Source of the DNA: Sordaria brevicollis
Taxonomy: Eukaryota > Ascomycota > Sordariomycetes > Sordariales > Sordariaceae
Reading direction: 5' to 3'
NCBI GenBank assembly: GCA_033439795.1
Contig: JAUTDP010000012.1
Span: 1,240,001-1,304,000 of the forward strand
DNA: 64,000 bases
Of the stretch, positions 37,306-48,263 are shown piece by piece (within the stretch, counting starts at the first letter, position 1; each line of letters opens with the position of its first letter). The notes under the pieces are model-generated. The model saw only the letters and a program-made list of their open reading frames with translations. It ran no database searches and had not been told where the DNA came from. The position numbers were made by a program, and so were the translations under genes.

Positions 37306-38758
37306 TTTGATCGATGAGCACTGGTACTGCTACAATGGTGTTTTGGTAGGCTGGTTGAATGGTCGAAGGTTGTTTGCAAGGGTGTTGACGGTGAGGTGTT
37401 AGTGGTGGTAGTCTTGCTGGAGGGCGCTATGCGAATGAGAATGGCCGATCGTCAATGGATGGGTCTATTCGACTTTTTAGCGGGTGTAAGTGAGGTCGGG
37501 AAGATGGCCCTGGTCGTCAATAGAATAGTTGAAGGTTTGCAGAAATCGTAGCAGGAAGTCTCGAGAATGGTGAAGTCTTCCTAGAGCTCCGCGTAAGCAG
37601 CGGATTAGGTCGGGCCCCTAAGGACCAGTTGGCTATGACTGCAAAAACATGGTGAATGATCTATGGAAGGATGCAGGTTGATGAAGATTGGTGTGTGATG
37701 GGGTGGTGGTGTTGTACCAAGGCCAGGGCCCTGATTATCAAGGTGCTGCTGCGCCGCGGCCGGCAATAAGCCAACACAAGAGACGGAAGCAAGTAACTTG
37801 GTCAACTGCGTGTGGTGTTGTTTGGTTGGATGACGTCCAAGTCGCCAGAGAGGTAACCGTCAAGACCCGTGGCGAAGAATGGGGAATGACAGGAATAATG
37901 GTGACTCCTTCTAGAAGAGTTGCCAGGTTTATTGTCAGTGACGGGATGGAAGGGAAGGGTCCTCGGCAGATGTCGGGGAGGGAAGGCAAAGAAAGAGATG
38001 AAAGAAACAAGAGAAAGCGCAAAGGCGATCAGCAGGGCGAAGGGTGGGAAAAGCCAAAAATATCAAGATGTGAAAGCCAACAACAGAAGGTACAGAAACG
38101 GAGGAAGCGTGGGAATATCGAATAAATGCAAGAGCCAGTCGATCCAGTCCGCAGTGCCTGCTCTACACTATGGAGTGCGGATGGGGGGTGCGGTTTGAGT
38201 GCGAGTTTGGAGGCGGGGGGTGCAACCACTGCGCAGTGCGTACGGGATGCCACTGGACACCACACCTCAGAGACCGGGCTTGTACCAAATGGAGCGGAGC
38301 CTTGGCTCTTTTTGAAAGAGAAGGTGTGCGGGTCTCCACTGGTACGTACCATGGACCCGTGAGGTTGTACCCTCCACTCCGATGAGATGAGAGGTCAACC
38401 GCTGCTTGCGAATGGATGTCGTTACAATGTGGATTCGCGCGCGCAACTGGCGCAATGCTGCTGGCTGGAATGGAAATCCAGAGAGAGAGGGCCAGCAAGG
38501 ACGGAGCAAGGGCACCACGGGCAGGGCAAGGGTCACCGACGGCACCGAACAGGAAAAGGGTAAGGCGGACGAACGAACGATCGGGAAGGGCAGGGGCATT
38601 AATCACAAAGCAACGAAAAGCTAGGAGGTACGTACCTTTCGATGCTGGCTGGGAAGAATGTCAAAGAAGAGAAGCCGGAAGGAAGAGAGGGGGTTCACAG
38701 TGGCACTGGCGACATGCTTTGCGCTGTCCGCGCAACAACACACCACAGCTTTCCGTTA

Positions 38759-39180
38759 GGCCCTGATCCCCTCGACTTTGCCAGCGTTACAGACATGAAA
38801 GTTAGGCTTATAAGTGACTTCTTCTTACTAGGGGGGAGGGCTAGCGCCTTGGCTGGTTTTGAGCTGTACCGTTGCTCTTCTCTCCAAATCCCTTTTTTCG
38901 CCAAAGGTACAGAATGCGCCGGTACAGCGACGAACGGTACAGATTTTGGCGTGAAAAAGGTTACATTTGAGCTTCTTGGCTAACTTTCATGAGGCCTTGG
39001 CGGGAGTGACATTGCTTCAACGGTACAGGAATCGACCAAGACGCTAGCCAAGGCTCTAACGCTTAGAAAGGCAAAGCCTTCGTGGTAATTACCAGTTTCA
39101 AAGTTTCACTCCGCTTCCAATGCAACAAAGCTGTACCGGTGGTCTTCTGTAACGCTGGGAAAGTCGAGGGGATCAGGGCC
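38759..39180. mobile_element. 422-bp MITE, PIF/Harbinger-like, TTA target duplication
   Basis: The ends form 35-bp terminal inverted repeats: 38,759-38,793 reads inward as GGCCCTGATCCCCTCGACTT and onward to ACAGA, and 39,180-39,146 is its complement with one mismatch. The trinucleotide TTA flanks both ends (38,756-38,758 and 39,181-39,183), the TWA duplication typical of the PIF/Harbinger superfamily. Inward of the TIRs the arms stay partly complementary; for instance GCTAGCGCCTTGG near 38,840 pairs with a near-copy near 39,045, and GTACCGTTG with its complement near 39,020. The whole unit can thus fold as a long imperfect hairpin. There is no transposase frame, so it is non-autonomous. Confidence 0.8.
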
Positions 39181-40987
39181 TTAGCAATCGGCAGCACCAC
39201 AAAGCAAAGCACGGATGCCACTCAGGGTTCTGCAACCGAGAGAGACATTGCGAAGTCCGTCTGCGAGAGGGAAGCCGAAATGGGACCAGGGAGAGGGAGG
39301 GAGGGGAACCAACAGCGCTAACTCGATTTCTGCTAAAGTCCGTGAGATGGCAGAGGTGGGGCGGCGTGGGATGCCAGTTGATGCTGAGCGATTGTGCTCG
39401 AAGGATTGCTGATGAATTGAGTAAACTTGCCAATTGGATGATGCAGAGGGCAGTCGAGTGGGTCTTGAGCTCTTGGAATTGAGGCGTACTCTGGAGCAGC
39501 CAACAACCGTTTTGCTGTTAGTGCTGAGCGTACCCAGAACGCTGAGCTAACGTTGACCCTAATGTACGGGCCAAGTACGAAAGAAAAATTGAATGTTGGA
39601 ACCACTAAAAACAAGGGCAAGCCACCGGCTGGGGATGCGCGATGGCGAGCAAAGAATGGGGTCCCCCAACTCAGACCTTGCTCTTTCCGTTCTACGCCCG
39701 GGTACCGAGTCCCAGACACAAGATCCCGAGAGAAAGGATTGGAGCAGAGCCAGATTGGGAGAAAAAAAAAAAACCGAAGAAAAAAAGAGTTTTTCGTGTG
39801 GTGTGTGTGGGCGTGAGTGTGGAAGGAAACGGACCGGACGAGGCCCTGATCTAAAACTTTGCCGTGGTTCTGCGTGGGTGTTCGGTGGCTTACACGGAGG
39901 TTGTGAGTGAGCACAAAGAAGTGAGCTGAAAGAGACGAGTGAGAGCCTCATGGTGACTCGGGCTCATGGTGATTTTTTATACGCCCTTCGATCATACGAA
40001 CGCTGCCCAAGCTGGGCATCAGGGCATCTACACCACGACTGAAACCATTTACTATGTATGGTATCAAGGCATCTGCCCTGTTGTCTCAACACTCTCGCGG
40101 CCATGGGCTCTTTCTCCGCATCACCGGTTTGTAAATCATAAGCACCGCCGCACCGCGGGGTCAAGAGATCGGCTACAGTACCTCTTCACTTTGCCGGTGT
40201 TTGTGTGTTTTCAACCGGCCAAAAGGTGGGAGGCGTAAGCTTGTGATGGCCTTCTCTGGCGTTTCGTGCGTGCGCCGTATGGCAACTCACACATATAAGG
40301 CAGCTACGCTACAAAGAAGCCGGCCAATATCTGTGAGTTACACGTACACCCACCGAACACCACACGTGCAGCAGAGACCTCGCCCCTACCTATCGTTACA
40401 CATTCTGACATTCCTGCTCCTGTCGCTCACCGTCGCTCATATGCTTTGGATCCAGTAAGCTGGAGCACTCTTCACACCATCTTCTCGTCCGTGTGTTGCA
40501 ACGGACCGGCGCGTGATGGCAGACAATCAAAGCTGATCATCTCACAAAGACACTGAACATGTGGTAAAACAAAGGGTGAGAGTTTCCAATCATCAGCCAC
40601 AGGTACATACCTACAGAAGACACCTCTAGGGCTGGCAGGCTGGCATTATCAAAATGAAGATAGGGGTCGTCGGTTACACCAAAGGGCAAGCCCCGGCGAA
40701 GGCGGCGGCGGGAAGGCGGCGGCGGCGGACACACACAGTGACACAGCACACACAGGGAGAACGGGTGTAACGGCTTTGTCTTGGCTCTTGGGTGTCTTAG
40801 ACTCTTGGCGCCTTTGCAAACCTTTCGTTTCCAAACTGAAGTTCCTCTGCCAAGCCTTCCCACCGTTACGTTTCGTCCTTGGCTTTGTCTCTCGTGTCTC
40901 TGCCCGCCAAGCCCTGTCTGAAGCCTTTGATGCAGGCCTAGAGGTACGGAGGGAAGAAGGGGGGTCTCACCTTTGTCAAACGGAAAC

Positions 40988-41334
40988 CCGGATAAATCGA
41001 CTGTATTCGATTCCAAAACGACTGCGTGGGGCCCATACAAATCGCCAGCCAAGACCAAAAAGCTTAGGATATCTTGGCATCAGTATCTCGCGGGCGCAAC
41101 CATCACCAAGTCCTTACGAAGAGCATCATTTTCAACGACGACAACGAGGCCCCAAACCGATCTTTTTCGAAGCGCTCAACTCTCATTCACACGCGGGGGC
41201 CTCTCACCGGCCCCCTGCACCCCCGGAACTAACCCTAACCACTAACCCTAACCGCTAACCCTAACACTAACCTTGGGGCCGCCCGTGAGAGCGACACAGT
41301 CGATTTATCCAAAGCACACAGTCGATTTATCCGG
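40988..41334. repeat. Inverted-repeat unit enclosing telomere-like repeats
   Basis: A perfect 17-bp inverted repeat bounds this unit: CCGGATAAATCGACTGT at 40,988-41,004 and its complement at 41,318-41,334. A second direct copy of ACACAGTCGATTTATCC precedes the right end (41,294-41,310 and 41,316-41,332). Inside, 41,229-41,272 is made of CTAACCCTAACC-type blocks, the complement of the TTAGGG telomere unit, in four imperfect blocks. No target duplication was evident at the outer edges, so it is not clear whether this is a mobile element or a composite insertion. Confidence 0.55.
41229..41272. repeat. Interstitial telomere-like (CCCTAA)n tract
   Basis: The 44-bp tract contains CTAACCCTAACC, CTAACCCTAACC, CTAACCCTAAC and CTAACC blocks, with small interruptions (A, AC, G) between them. 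TTAGGG is the usual telomere repeat in filamentous ascomycetes. The tract is internal and degenerate, as expected of telomerase-added DNA at a repaired break or of an old fusion point. Confidence 0.8.
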
Positions 41335-44300
41335 CTCGGTTACCTCTCCAGCTTGTTGTATCTCGCTGTGATATCCACTGGAAGGAGGGAAGGAGAGGTC
41401 GGGAACAGATGATCAGCTCTCTTGGCTCCAAGATCCAGTGGACAATCGGTGTTATGATGGAACATGACCCGCTGCTTTGTTGGCAGATCACCTTCGATCT
41501 TACTGAATGAAAACTTTTTCTTCCATTCTCTGCTTTCCAGTGGAGGGATGGATAGAGTGGAAACGGAGTCCGCTCGCTGGAACTTCGGATTGGAGCATCT
41601 GTTTTCTTCTGGAGCCTCTTGAAGGCGGCAGAACTCGCACTGGTACCGTGTAGCATCGCCGGGATACCGTCGAAAGCCGCTCGCCTAGCAAAAAGACACA
41701 GGAGAAGGCCGAAAGAAGCTCAAAATGTTCAGGGTGTCAAGGGGATCCGACTTCGCCGGAGGAGGTCGGGACGTGTCCTTGTGGCACCTCACTGCGCGCT
41801 CTCTCACTCACAGGCAGTGGCACTTCACCGTTGTGTGATAACAGCCAGAGATCAGCTGGGAACACGGTGAGCCAAGCATAGCCAAGAGATTCACGACTCA
41901 GGGCATTTGTTTCCACCTCCTGTTGAAGTGAAGGGGAGGAGACGGTCAGAGAGGCAGAGATGGAGTTTGGCCTTTGTTAGGTTTGTTGTTCATGAGCTCC
42001 GTTCAGAAGGCCGGACAACGGAGGACTGTGAACAACAGGACGGAGGTTGGTAGGGGATGGCTGGACGGTGCCGAGACTCAACAACAGTGGGCAAACTCAG
42101 TTGATTGAAAGCCGGCTGGATAGGTATGTCAATGGATCCGTCATGTCTTTGCCGATTTCTGACCTTCCCTTCGGTTTATCGCAACTCACAGTTGCAGCAA
42201 ACAAAAATCGTTAGCGAGGACAGAGCACCAAAGGCAGGCTATCCACGGTTACCGTCCATCGCAAGATCCGTGCACGCCCCTATGCTGGGCTGTAGCAATC
42301 GACTTCGTCATCTTGAACGAGATTCAGGTTTCTTACGTCTTGGATTTTGCATCGCCATTATGAAAGTCCTGACAACAACCAACTTCATGTGCTTTGTGTG
42401 GTTGCCATCGGGTTTTTGAGCCTGGGCACGGGCATAAACCTCCAAAATCATTGCAAAGCCCGCGTTATGCGCAGCGTCAGCCTTGTGCTGGAGTGACGAA
42501 ATTGTCACGGAATTCGGAACGGAAGGTTTCTTGGATGCTCTCCAACAACAGGTTTTTTGAGTAGTTGGGATTTCCTGGGACCCCCTTTTACGTTTTTGTT
42601 CTCCCGTACGACCGCAGCTGGCAGCATAGGAACCCCCCGTAAAGACTCAGAGGCCACAGTCCTAAAATCTCTCTACAGGGAGTCCCTTCTCTCACCGGCT
42701 TCGCCGTAGACCTTGTTGCAGAGAGACGGAACTTTCGATTTTTCTTTTCGCATCTCCATCCATTTGGCAAAAGCTTCCCGAAGCTTCATGCTGGTGTGTC
42801 AAATGCAGCTACGTACCTGTACCCCAAACAACAACAATTTCCCATGAGGTAGGGACGGAGTCCGTAAAATGATTTGCGTTTTAGGGTCCCACCTACCATA
42901 ACGTATGTCCAACCATTTGTGGTGAGAAAGTGACATGCCAAACATCTCTACCCATCCCGTCTCGTTTCCGGGTGTCGTACACGTCGACAGGTTTGCCAGC
43001 AAGAAGGTACATGGTTACCTGCACAAGGGCTTGCAGCTGACTGTTTGATATATGGGTAGGGTCTTCGCGAACCATAAGCTCACAAGCCTCAGACATGTCG
43101 GTGTCTGCCATTCCTCCCGGAAGGAATTCCCCTGTGCAGGTGCAGCTGTCCGCAGAGAGCAATCCCCAAAAAAGGGGGTGGGTGAATGTTTAGCTGACGT
43201 GCCATATCATGAATATTCCGCTTCTTTCAGCTTTTAGCCTCTCTACCGAGCCTATCGACAGTTGAGAGTCATGTCCCACACTTTGCCTATAAGCGCCAAT
43301 CTTATCTCACCTCAACATCTATACAGGGATGCGCAGAATTGAGAGTAACGAGTAAAGTTCAAATGCGCCAGTGGTCCCCTTTAGATAAAGCTGACGATAT
43401 GATGAAAGTGCATGACACTTTGATATTGGGAAGAACGGAGGAGAATACTAGTATCAGAGGCGCGATAGGCAACTGTGGCCGTACAATGAGGGGCTCTGTG
43501 AGAATCACGAAAGAGGATACCGGCGGACAAAGGGCAACTGATGCCCGTTTGATGTCCACTTTGACAATTGTTCAACAACTGTCATCATCAGGATTCGGAC
43601 GTCTTTGAGAAAGTCGCATCTCCACTGCCCCTCATGGTACGCTTCCCTTCTCGCTTGTCGCTTCGTCCACGCCGATGTGGATGCTGGCTCCGTTATGTTG
43701 ACGTTTGTCTAAATAAACGTTGCATTTGACTTTGGGGGTGGACACCGGCGATGTGACCCTCGTGCTGCGTCTACCAAAAACGACCAAGCCGCCGGCCGCT
43801 GCTCAACGCTAACCGGCGTGGGACTGACTCTGACTGTGGCAGCCACATTCCGAAGGTGTCGTTGCTGTCGTGGCTGTGGTCCTTCGTGTTCGTCCAAATG
43901 GTATTGCGCTGTGCTGAAGCGAAAGGATGGAGCATACGCACAACGCAACCACCATTGCGGGCACCAGTCATCCCGAATCTCAACACGTCCAATCAGTCAG
44001 CATTGCGAACAACGTGAGGGAAGATGTCAGTTGTGTTGTTTCGATGGAAAAGAGGACACCCCACGCTCGCTTGACGGGAGAATGAAACGAAACACCCGGT
44101 ATGGGACCTGACCCCGCATTCCGGAAAGGATCGCATGGCCGGAGATTTTGCTTGAAGACAGATTTGGACATCCGGCGGGAGATCAGACAGAACCAGATGA
44201 TCGATCAGCTTGCGCGAAAAGTCTTCCTCAGGCTCTTCCGAAACTACCATGCTGAGGGCCAGGCTGAGCTGCCAATCCTCTTCCTCCGACCACCGCTGAT

Positions 44301-44753
44301 CAGAGGGCTTACGTTTGATGAGCAAGCACTGAGTTTTAAAGAAGTGTGCCATGCGCTGGACAGGCGCTTCGAGAGTGGCCAAATCCAACGCTCTCGATAA
44401 GAGCACGTTCCGACAGCCAGAGCGGTGAAGCAAGTAGATCTTGTGTTACCGCACCGGTTGACTGGCGTTAGGTACCAGTCAGAAAGACGACTGCTCCCGT
44501 CCAACGGAGTGTGGGCGTGTCACCATCTCAAAAAAGAGTCCGAACCTCCAATATAAAAACCAGACATTCCGAAGACCCCTTATCCATTTCACCTCGGTTC
44601 GTGATGGCCTCGAATCCACAATTCCAGTTGTCTTTTGTGACCTCATGTTGCTTCGCTGCTCGGAGGCAACCGAATCAAGTGCCGATCCTAGCGATTTTTC
44701 ACTTGAGGCGCGAGAAGCAAGCGCTTCTTGGCAGAGTTGTTCAACAAGTTGTT

Positions 44754-45257
44754 CGGAATCGGTAACCAGCGAGACTCCATATAGTAACGGGTGAGACTTT
44801 CCCTACTTACAGGTGCCAGACCGACCGCCAGACTGCAACCCACCCCCAGCACAGTAAGCGAGCGCACGCTACTATATAGAGGTATTGGGCACTGCACTGT
44901 ATACAACGCTGGCGCGCACGCACGCACTCCATGTTACTCTTTTACGTGAAGTTATTCAGAAACCCCAAAATAATTAATCGATAGGGTGATAGGGGATTGC
45001 GTAGTGCGCTCGGGGGTAGTTGGAGCTTCTATAGTGACGGCGGCGAGGTTTATGATAGCTTTAGAGTGCTTGCGTAATTGATTAATAGTCGTTGATAAGT
45101 AGTTGTGCGGGGATGGAGGTTGTCCCTGGGCAGCGATGTGGTAGCGCGCGCTCGTTTACTGTGCTGGGTGGGCTGCAGTCTGGCGGTCGGTCTGGCACCT
45201 GTAAGTAGGGAAAGTCTCACCCGTTACCATATGGAGTCTAACCCGTTACCGATTCCG
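44754..45257. mobile_element. 504-bp non-autonomous Mutator-like element with 9-bp target duplication
   Basis: Two long terminal inverted repeats bound this unit: 44,754-44,872 (119 bp) and 45,141-45,257 (117 bp). They differ by about eight substitutions and one 2-bp indel, and many of the substitutions are transitions. Both arms start CGGAATCGGTAAC and contain a perfectly paired block running from TAACGGGTGAGACTTTCCCT through GACCGACCGCCAGACTGCA. Immediately outside each end is the same 9 bp, CAAGTTGTT (44,745-44,753 and 45,258-45,266). Long TIRs plus a 9-bp duplication are the signature of Mutator-like elements. The 268-bp centre is AT-rich with no transposase, so it is a non-autonomous copy. 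Frames in the arms (LAVGLAPVSRESLTRY on both strands) are repeat shadows, not genes. Confidence 0.85.
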
Positions 45258-46819
45258 CAAGTTGTTGGCCCATTGGTTCAACTACACGCTACCCAGCTGG
45301 TCACGCCTCGCTGTCGGGCTCATGAAAAAGATTTTGATATCGCCAGTCTTTTTGAGACAAGCCGGCCCTTTTTGCGCGCTTGGCTGTGATAGTCCTTTTG
45401 CGCAAGGCGACAAAGTTGGCAGAAGCAGCTTTCTGGCGATGAAGTGGTTGGCAAAGGCATGGGAGGAGAGGTTAAGCGTGCGGCTCGCATGGCCTGACTT
45501 GTGCATAACACTCGCATTCATCCATACCAAACCAGGAAAGGCCAGTTTTGTCGTGGGAGGATCGACATGTAGTGATGCCCGCATTCCGGGACGGATTTGG
45601 TGATTCCCAGTCACTTTGACTTCCTCTGGTTGGCCCCGACCACCCCCTCATTAGCCCTATGGACCCTTGATGCGAATGGCTGCATGAGAATCTCGGTCGC
45701 CGTCCGATGGCATGCGATTGTGATGGCGTGGATGGGTGCAATGAGGGATTAAGAAAGTCCACGGGGTCCAGTGCGCAGCTCAGCATGGGAACGGCGCTAT
45801 GGTTCGTGATATGCTACCGTAGGTAGTCGGTGGTGTCGGTTTCTCCAACATGGGCAATCTTGACATTGGTCCCGTCGGTGACAGATGAGGTGAAGCCATC
45901 AGGGATAAGAAACCGGCCAGAGGATCATGAGCCCAAAGTTTCATAGCGCTGACATACCCGGGATGACGCCTAAAAACGAGATATCAAGCATTCAGCCCAA
46001 ATTCCAAATGAAGTTCAAGGTGCCGGTAATGACCTGCTGAGGCCCATATCATTGTCGCACCGCATATATGAGGCGTATGAGCTTATTTTGTGATTTGCGA
46101 ATTCCAAAGGTAGAGCAATGTGAAGATGCAGAGAAAAAGGTTGTGAAAGTGAGAAATGACATGGCAGTTGTGAGATGTGCCTCCGTTGTCGTGGTTGTGG
46201 TGTTTGGTGGAATTTCATGATATTATTGAACGAGGTGCAGATGGGCGCGAGGCCAGGCAGCCAACTCGAAAAACGGAGCCAGTGGGAGCTGTGGTGAGCT
46301 TCGCCGTCGCTGGGGCTCTGTTCGGGAGGTGGTTCGTGCTCCGCTGTCGGCGAGCGGGAGCAAGAGGAAAAGGAGATGGCGTGTGTCCAACAACGTGGAT
46401 GTGTTTAGACGAAAGCTTCGATAGACCGATATTACTGAGCCTTCAAGGTCTTGGCGCATCAGATGTCCAAGACGGTGTGTCATCCCCTCTTTGTTGCATC
46501 ATTGCAAAAGCGGGAGTTTCCGCTAAGCCAAGAACCATCCCGACCGCGCCCGACGTCAAGGTTCTTCAGTGCCAAGCTTTTGATGTTTCGCTGGAAGAGA
46601 AGCTCCCGCTGTCCTCGAGCTGTTGCAGACTTGCATGCACTGAAGCTCTCAGAGAACGGGCCCCGCACAAACATTATTCCTTGTTCCCGGATCCCGGCTA
46701 AGCGAATTTGAGGTCGGTACTCCATACTAGCATTGGGCCATAGGCAAAACTGCTTGACGACGGAACGACCGATCGCGACAACGACGACGGCCTGCCCTCA
46801 ATTGAGACCGCATATCACC

Positions 46820-47695
46820 ATGAACTCCCTCCGTATTGCTCGTGCCGCCCTCCGGGTGCGCCCCACTGCCGTCCGCGCTCCCATCCAGCGCAGAGGCTAT
46901 GCTGAGGCCGTTGCCGACAAGGCATGTTGATGTTTCCAAAAAGTCCCAAGCTCCCGTATCGTTATCATAGCTCTAACTGTTGTCGCATGTCATGTAGATC
47001 AAGCTCAGCCTTTCCCTCCCTCACCAGGTATGACTGCCGCCCAGTCCGATCGATGCTCGACTACGTCCCTCCGATGCCGCCTTGACATGTGTCCGAGAAT
47101 GCCACCATGGCCCAGCGCCGTGCTGACGAGGTTATTGCCGCATATAGGCCATCTACAAGTCCCAGGATGTCGTCCAGGTCAACATCCCCGCCGTCTCCGG
47201 TGAGATGGGTGTCCTCGCCAACCACGTTCCCTCCATCGAGCAGCTGAAGCCCGGTCTTGTCGAGGTTATCGAGGAGAGCGGCAGCAACAAGCAGTACTTC
47301 CGTACGTCATAAGTCCCTTCGCAACTACGAGTCCAGCGGCAGCAGCAACAACAACAACAACAAATGGCGCTTATGTAAAGTACCCTTTGGGCTTACACGA
47401 GGTGATTTAGTTTCCGGTGGCTTCGCCGTTGTCCAGCCCGGCTCCAAGCTCAGCATCAACGCCGTCGAGGGTTACGCTCTTGAGGACTTCAGCGCTGAGG
47501 CCGTCCGTGCCCAGATCGCCGAGGCCCAGAAGATTGTCAGCGGTGGTGGTAGCCAGCAGGACATTGCTGAGGCCCAGGTTGAGCTCGAGGTAAGTAGGGG
47601 TGGCGGCAAAGCTAGGCGCGGTTTCGCCGTAAGTGTGACCACTAACGAAACGACGTATGCAGGTCCTTGAGTCCCTCCAGGCCGTTCTCAAATAG
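46820..47695 (+). CDS. atp16: ATP synthase subunit delta, mitochondrial (F1 central stalk)
   Basis: This is a subunit of the rotor stalk of the mitochondrial F1Fo ATP synthase, equivalent to bacterial epsilon. Five exons, 46,820-46,921, 46,998-47,027, 47,148-47,301, 47,411-47,589 and 47,663-47,695, give 165 aa. The N-terminus (MNSLRIARAALRVRPTAVRA...QRRGYAEA) is a typical Arg-rich matrix presequence, cleaved near RRGYA. The mature part has the epsilon/delta beta-sandwich with AVSGEMGVLANHVPSIEQLKPG and SGGFAVVQPGSKLSI. It ends in a helical hairpin rich in Ala/Glu (EAVRAQIAEAQKIV, QQDIAEAQVELEVLESLQAVLK). Exon 2 is only 30 nt, and exon 5 only 10 codons plus stop. Intron 1 has a GC donor (AAG/GCATGT) rather than GT; the other three are GT-AG. 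The reading frame closes perfectly only with this set of junctions. Confidence 0.95.
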
Positions 47696-48263
47696 ATGTA
47701 TCATCATCCTTAATCCTACCCCCATTGTAGTATACACCACGATTCCCTATCTTAGTTAAGGAGAGAACGTCTGAACATGCTGCTTTGGGTCTGCACAGAT
47801 ACTGCCTCTTTTGCAGGGCACGAGTGATGGCCATCGTGATTGCCGCACATGGAAGAACGTCCGTCTGTTTTTACTAATGATTAGGAAGGCATGCGCCTAG
47901 GCTTCATGAGCCACTTCCGTTCTGCAAAGGGTGAGCACTTGTCTCTTAACCAACAGATTACCGACAACAAAAGGCTCCATGACTACAACGTCCTAAACCT
48001 TACGCCGACGATCCCATCCCATCACGTCGACTATCCTCGCCGCTCTCCCTCCTACGTAACCTAACATGGACATTCTTACTCAACTTCTTACCCAGCCTGG
48101 CGTTCAAATTGTCGCATTCAATAACTGAAGGCGACGTGAAGACGGAGCCGCCCGTTTCTCCTCTGCGACGTTCTCACGACCACAAAGCCTCAATTTAAAA
48201 CTTGTCTCGTTTCCGTCTTGCCTGATTAGAGGCTCAAGACAAGCTTTCGGATCGGTCGATACT
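47696..48263. other. Spacer between ATP synthase delta and zinc-ribbon gene
   Basis: This holds the ATP synthase delta 3' UTR and the promoter and leader of the next plus-strand gene. No coding signal was seen. Confidence 0.5.

Larger units (their letters stand above)
37306..46819. other. 9.5-kb gene desert with transposon relics
   Basis: No frame here shows a recognisable domain or credible exon series. The first few hundred bases are the promoter and leader of the acidic-protein gene, and the last few hundred are the promoter of ATP synthase delta. In between lie a PIF/Harbinger-like MITE (38,759-39,180), a telomere-like repeat patch inside an inverted repeat (40,988-41,334) and a Mutator-like element (44,754-45,257), each listed separately. 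An A-rich patch lies at 39,766-39,790. Confidence 0.6.

Noticed and set aside
44688..45389. Two frames encoding a shared LAVGLAPVSRESLTRY peptide
   Set aside because: The shared peptide arises because both frames read the inverted arms of the Mutator-like element; there is no gene.
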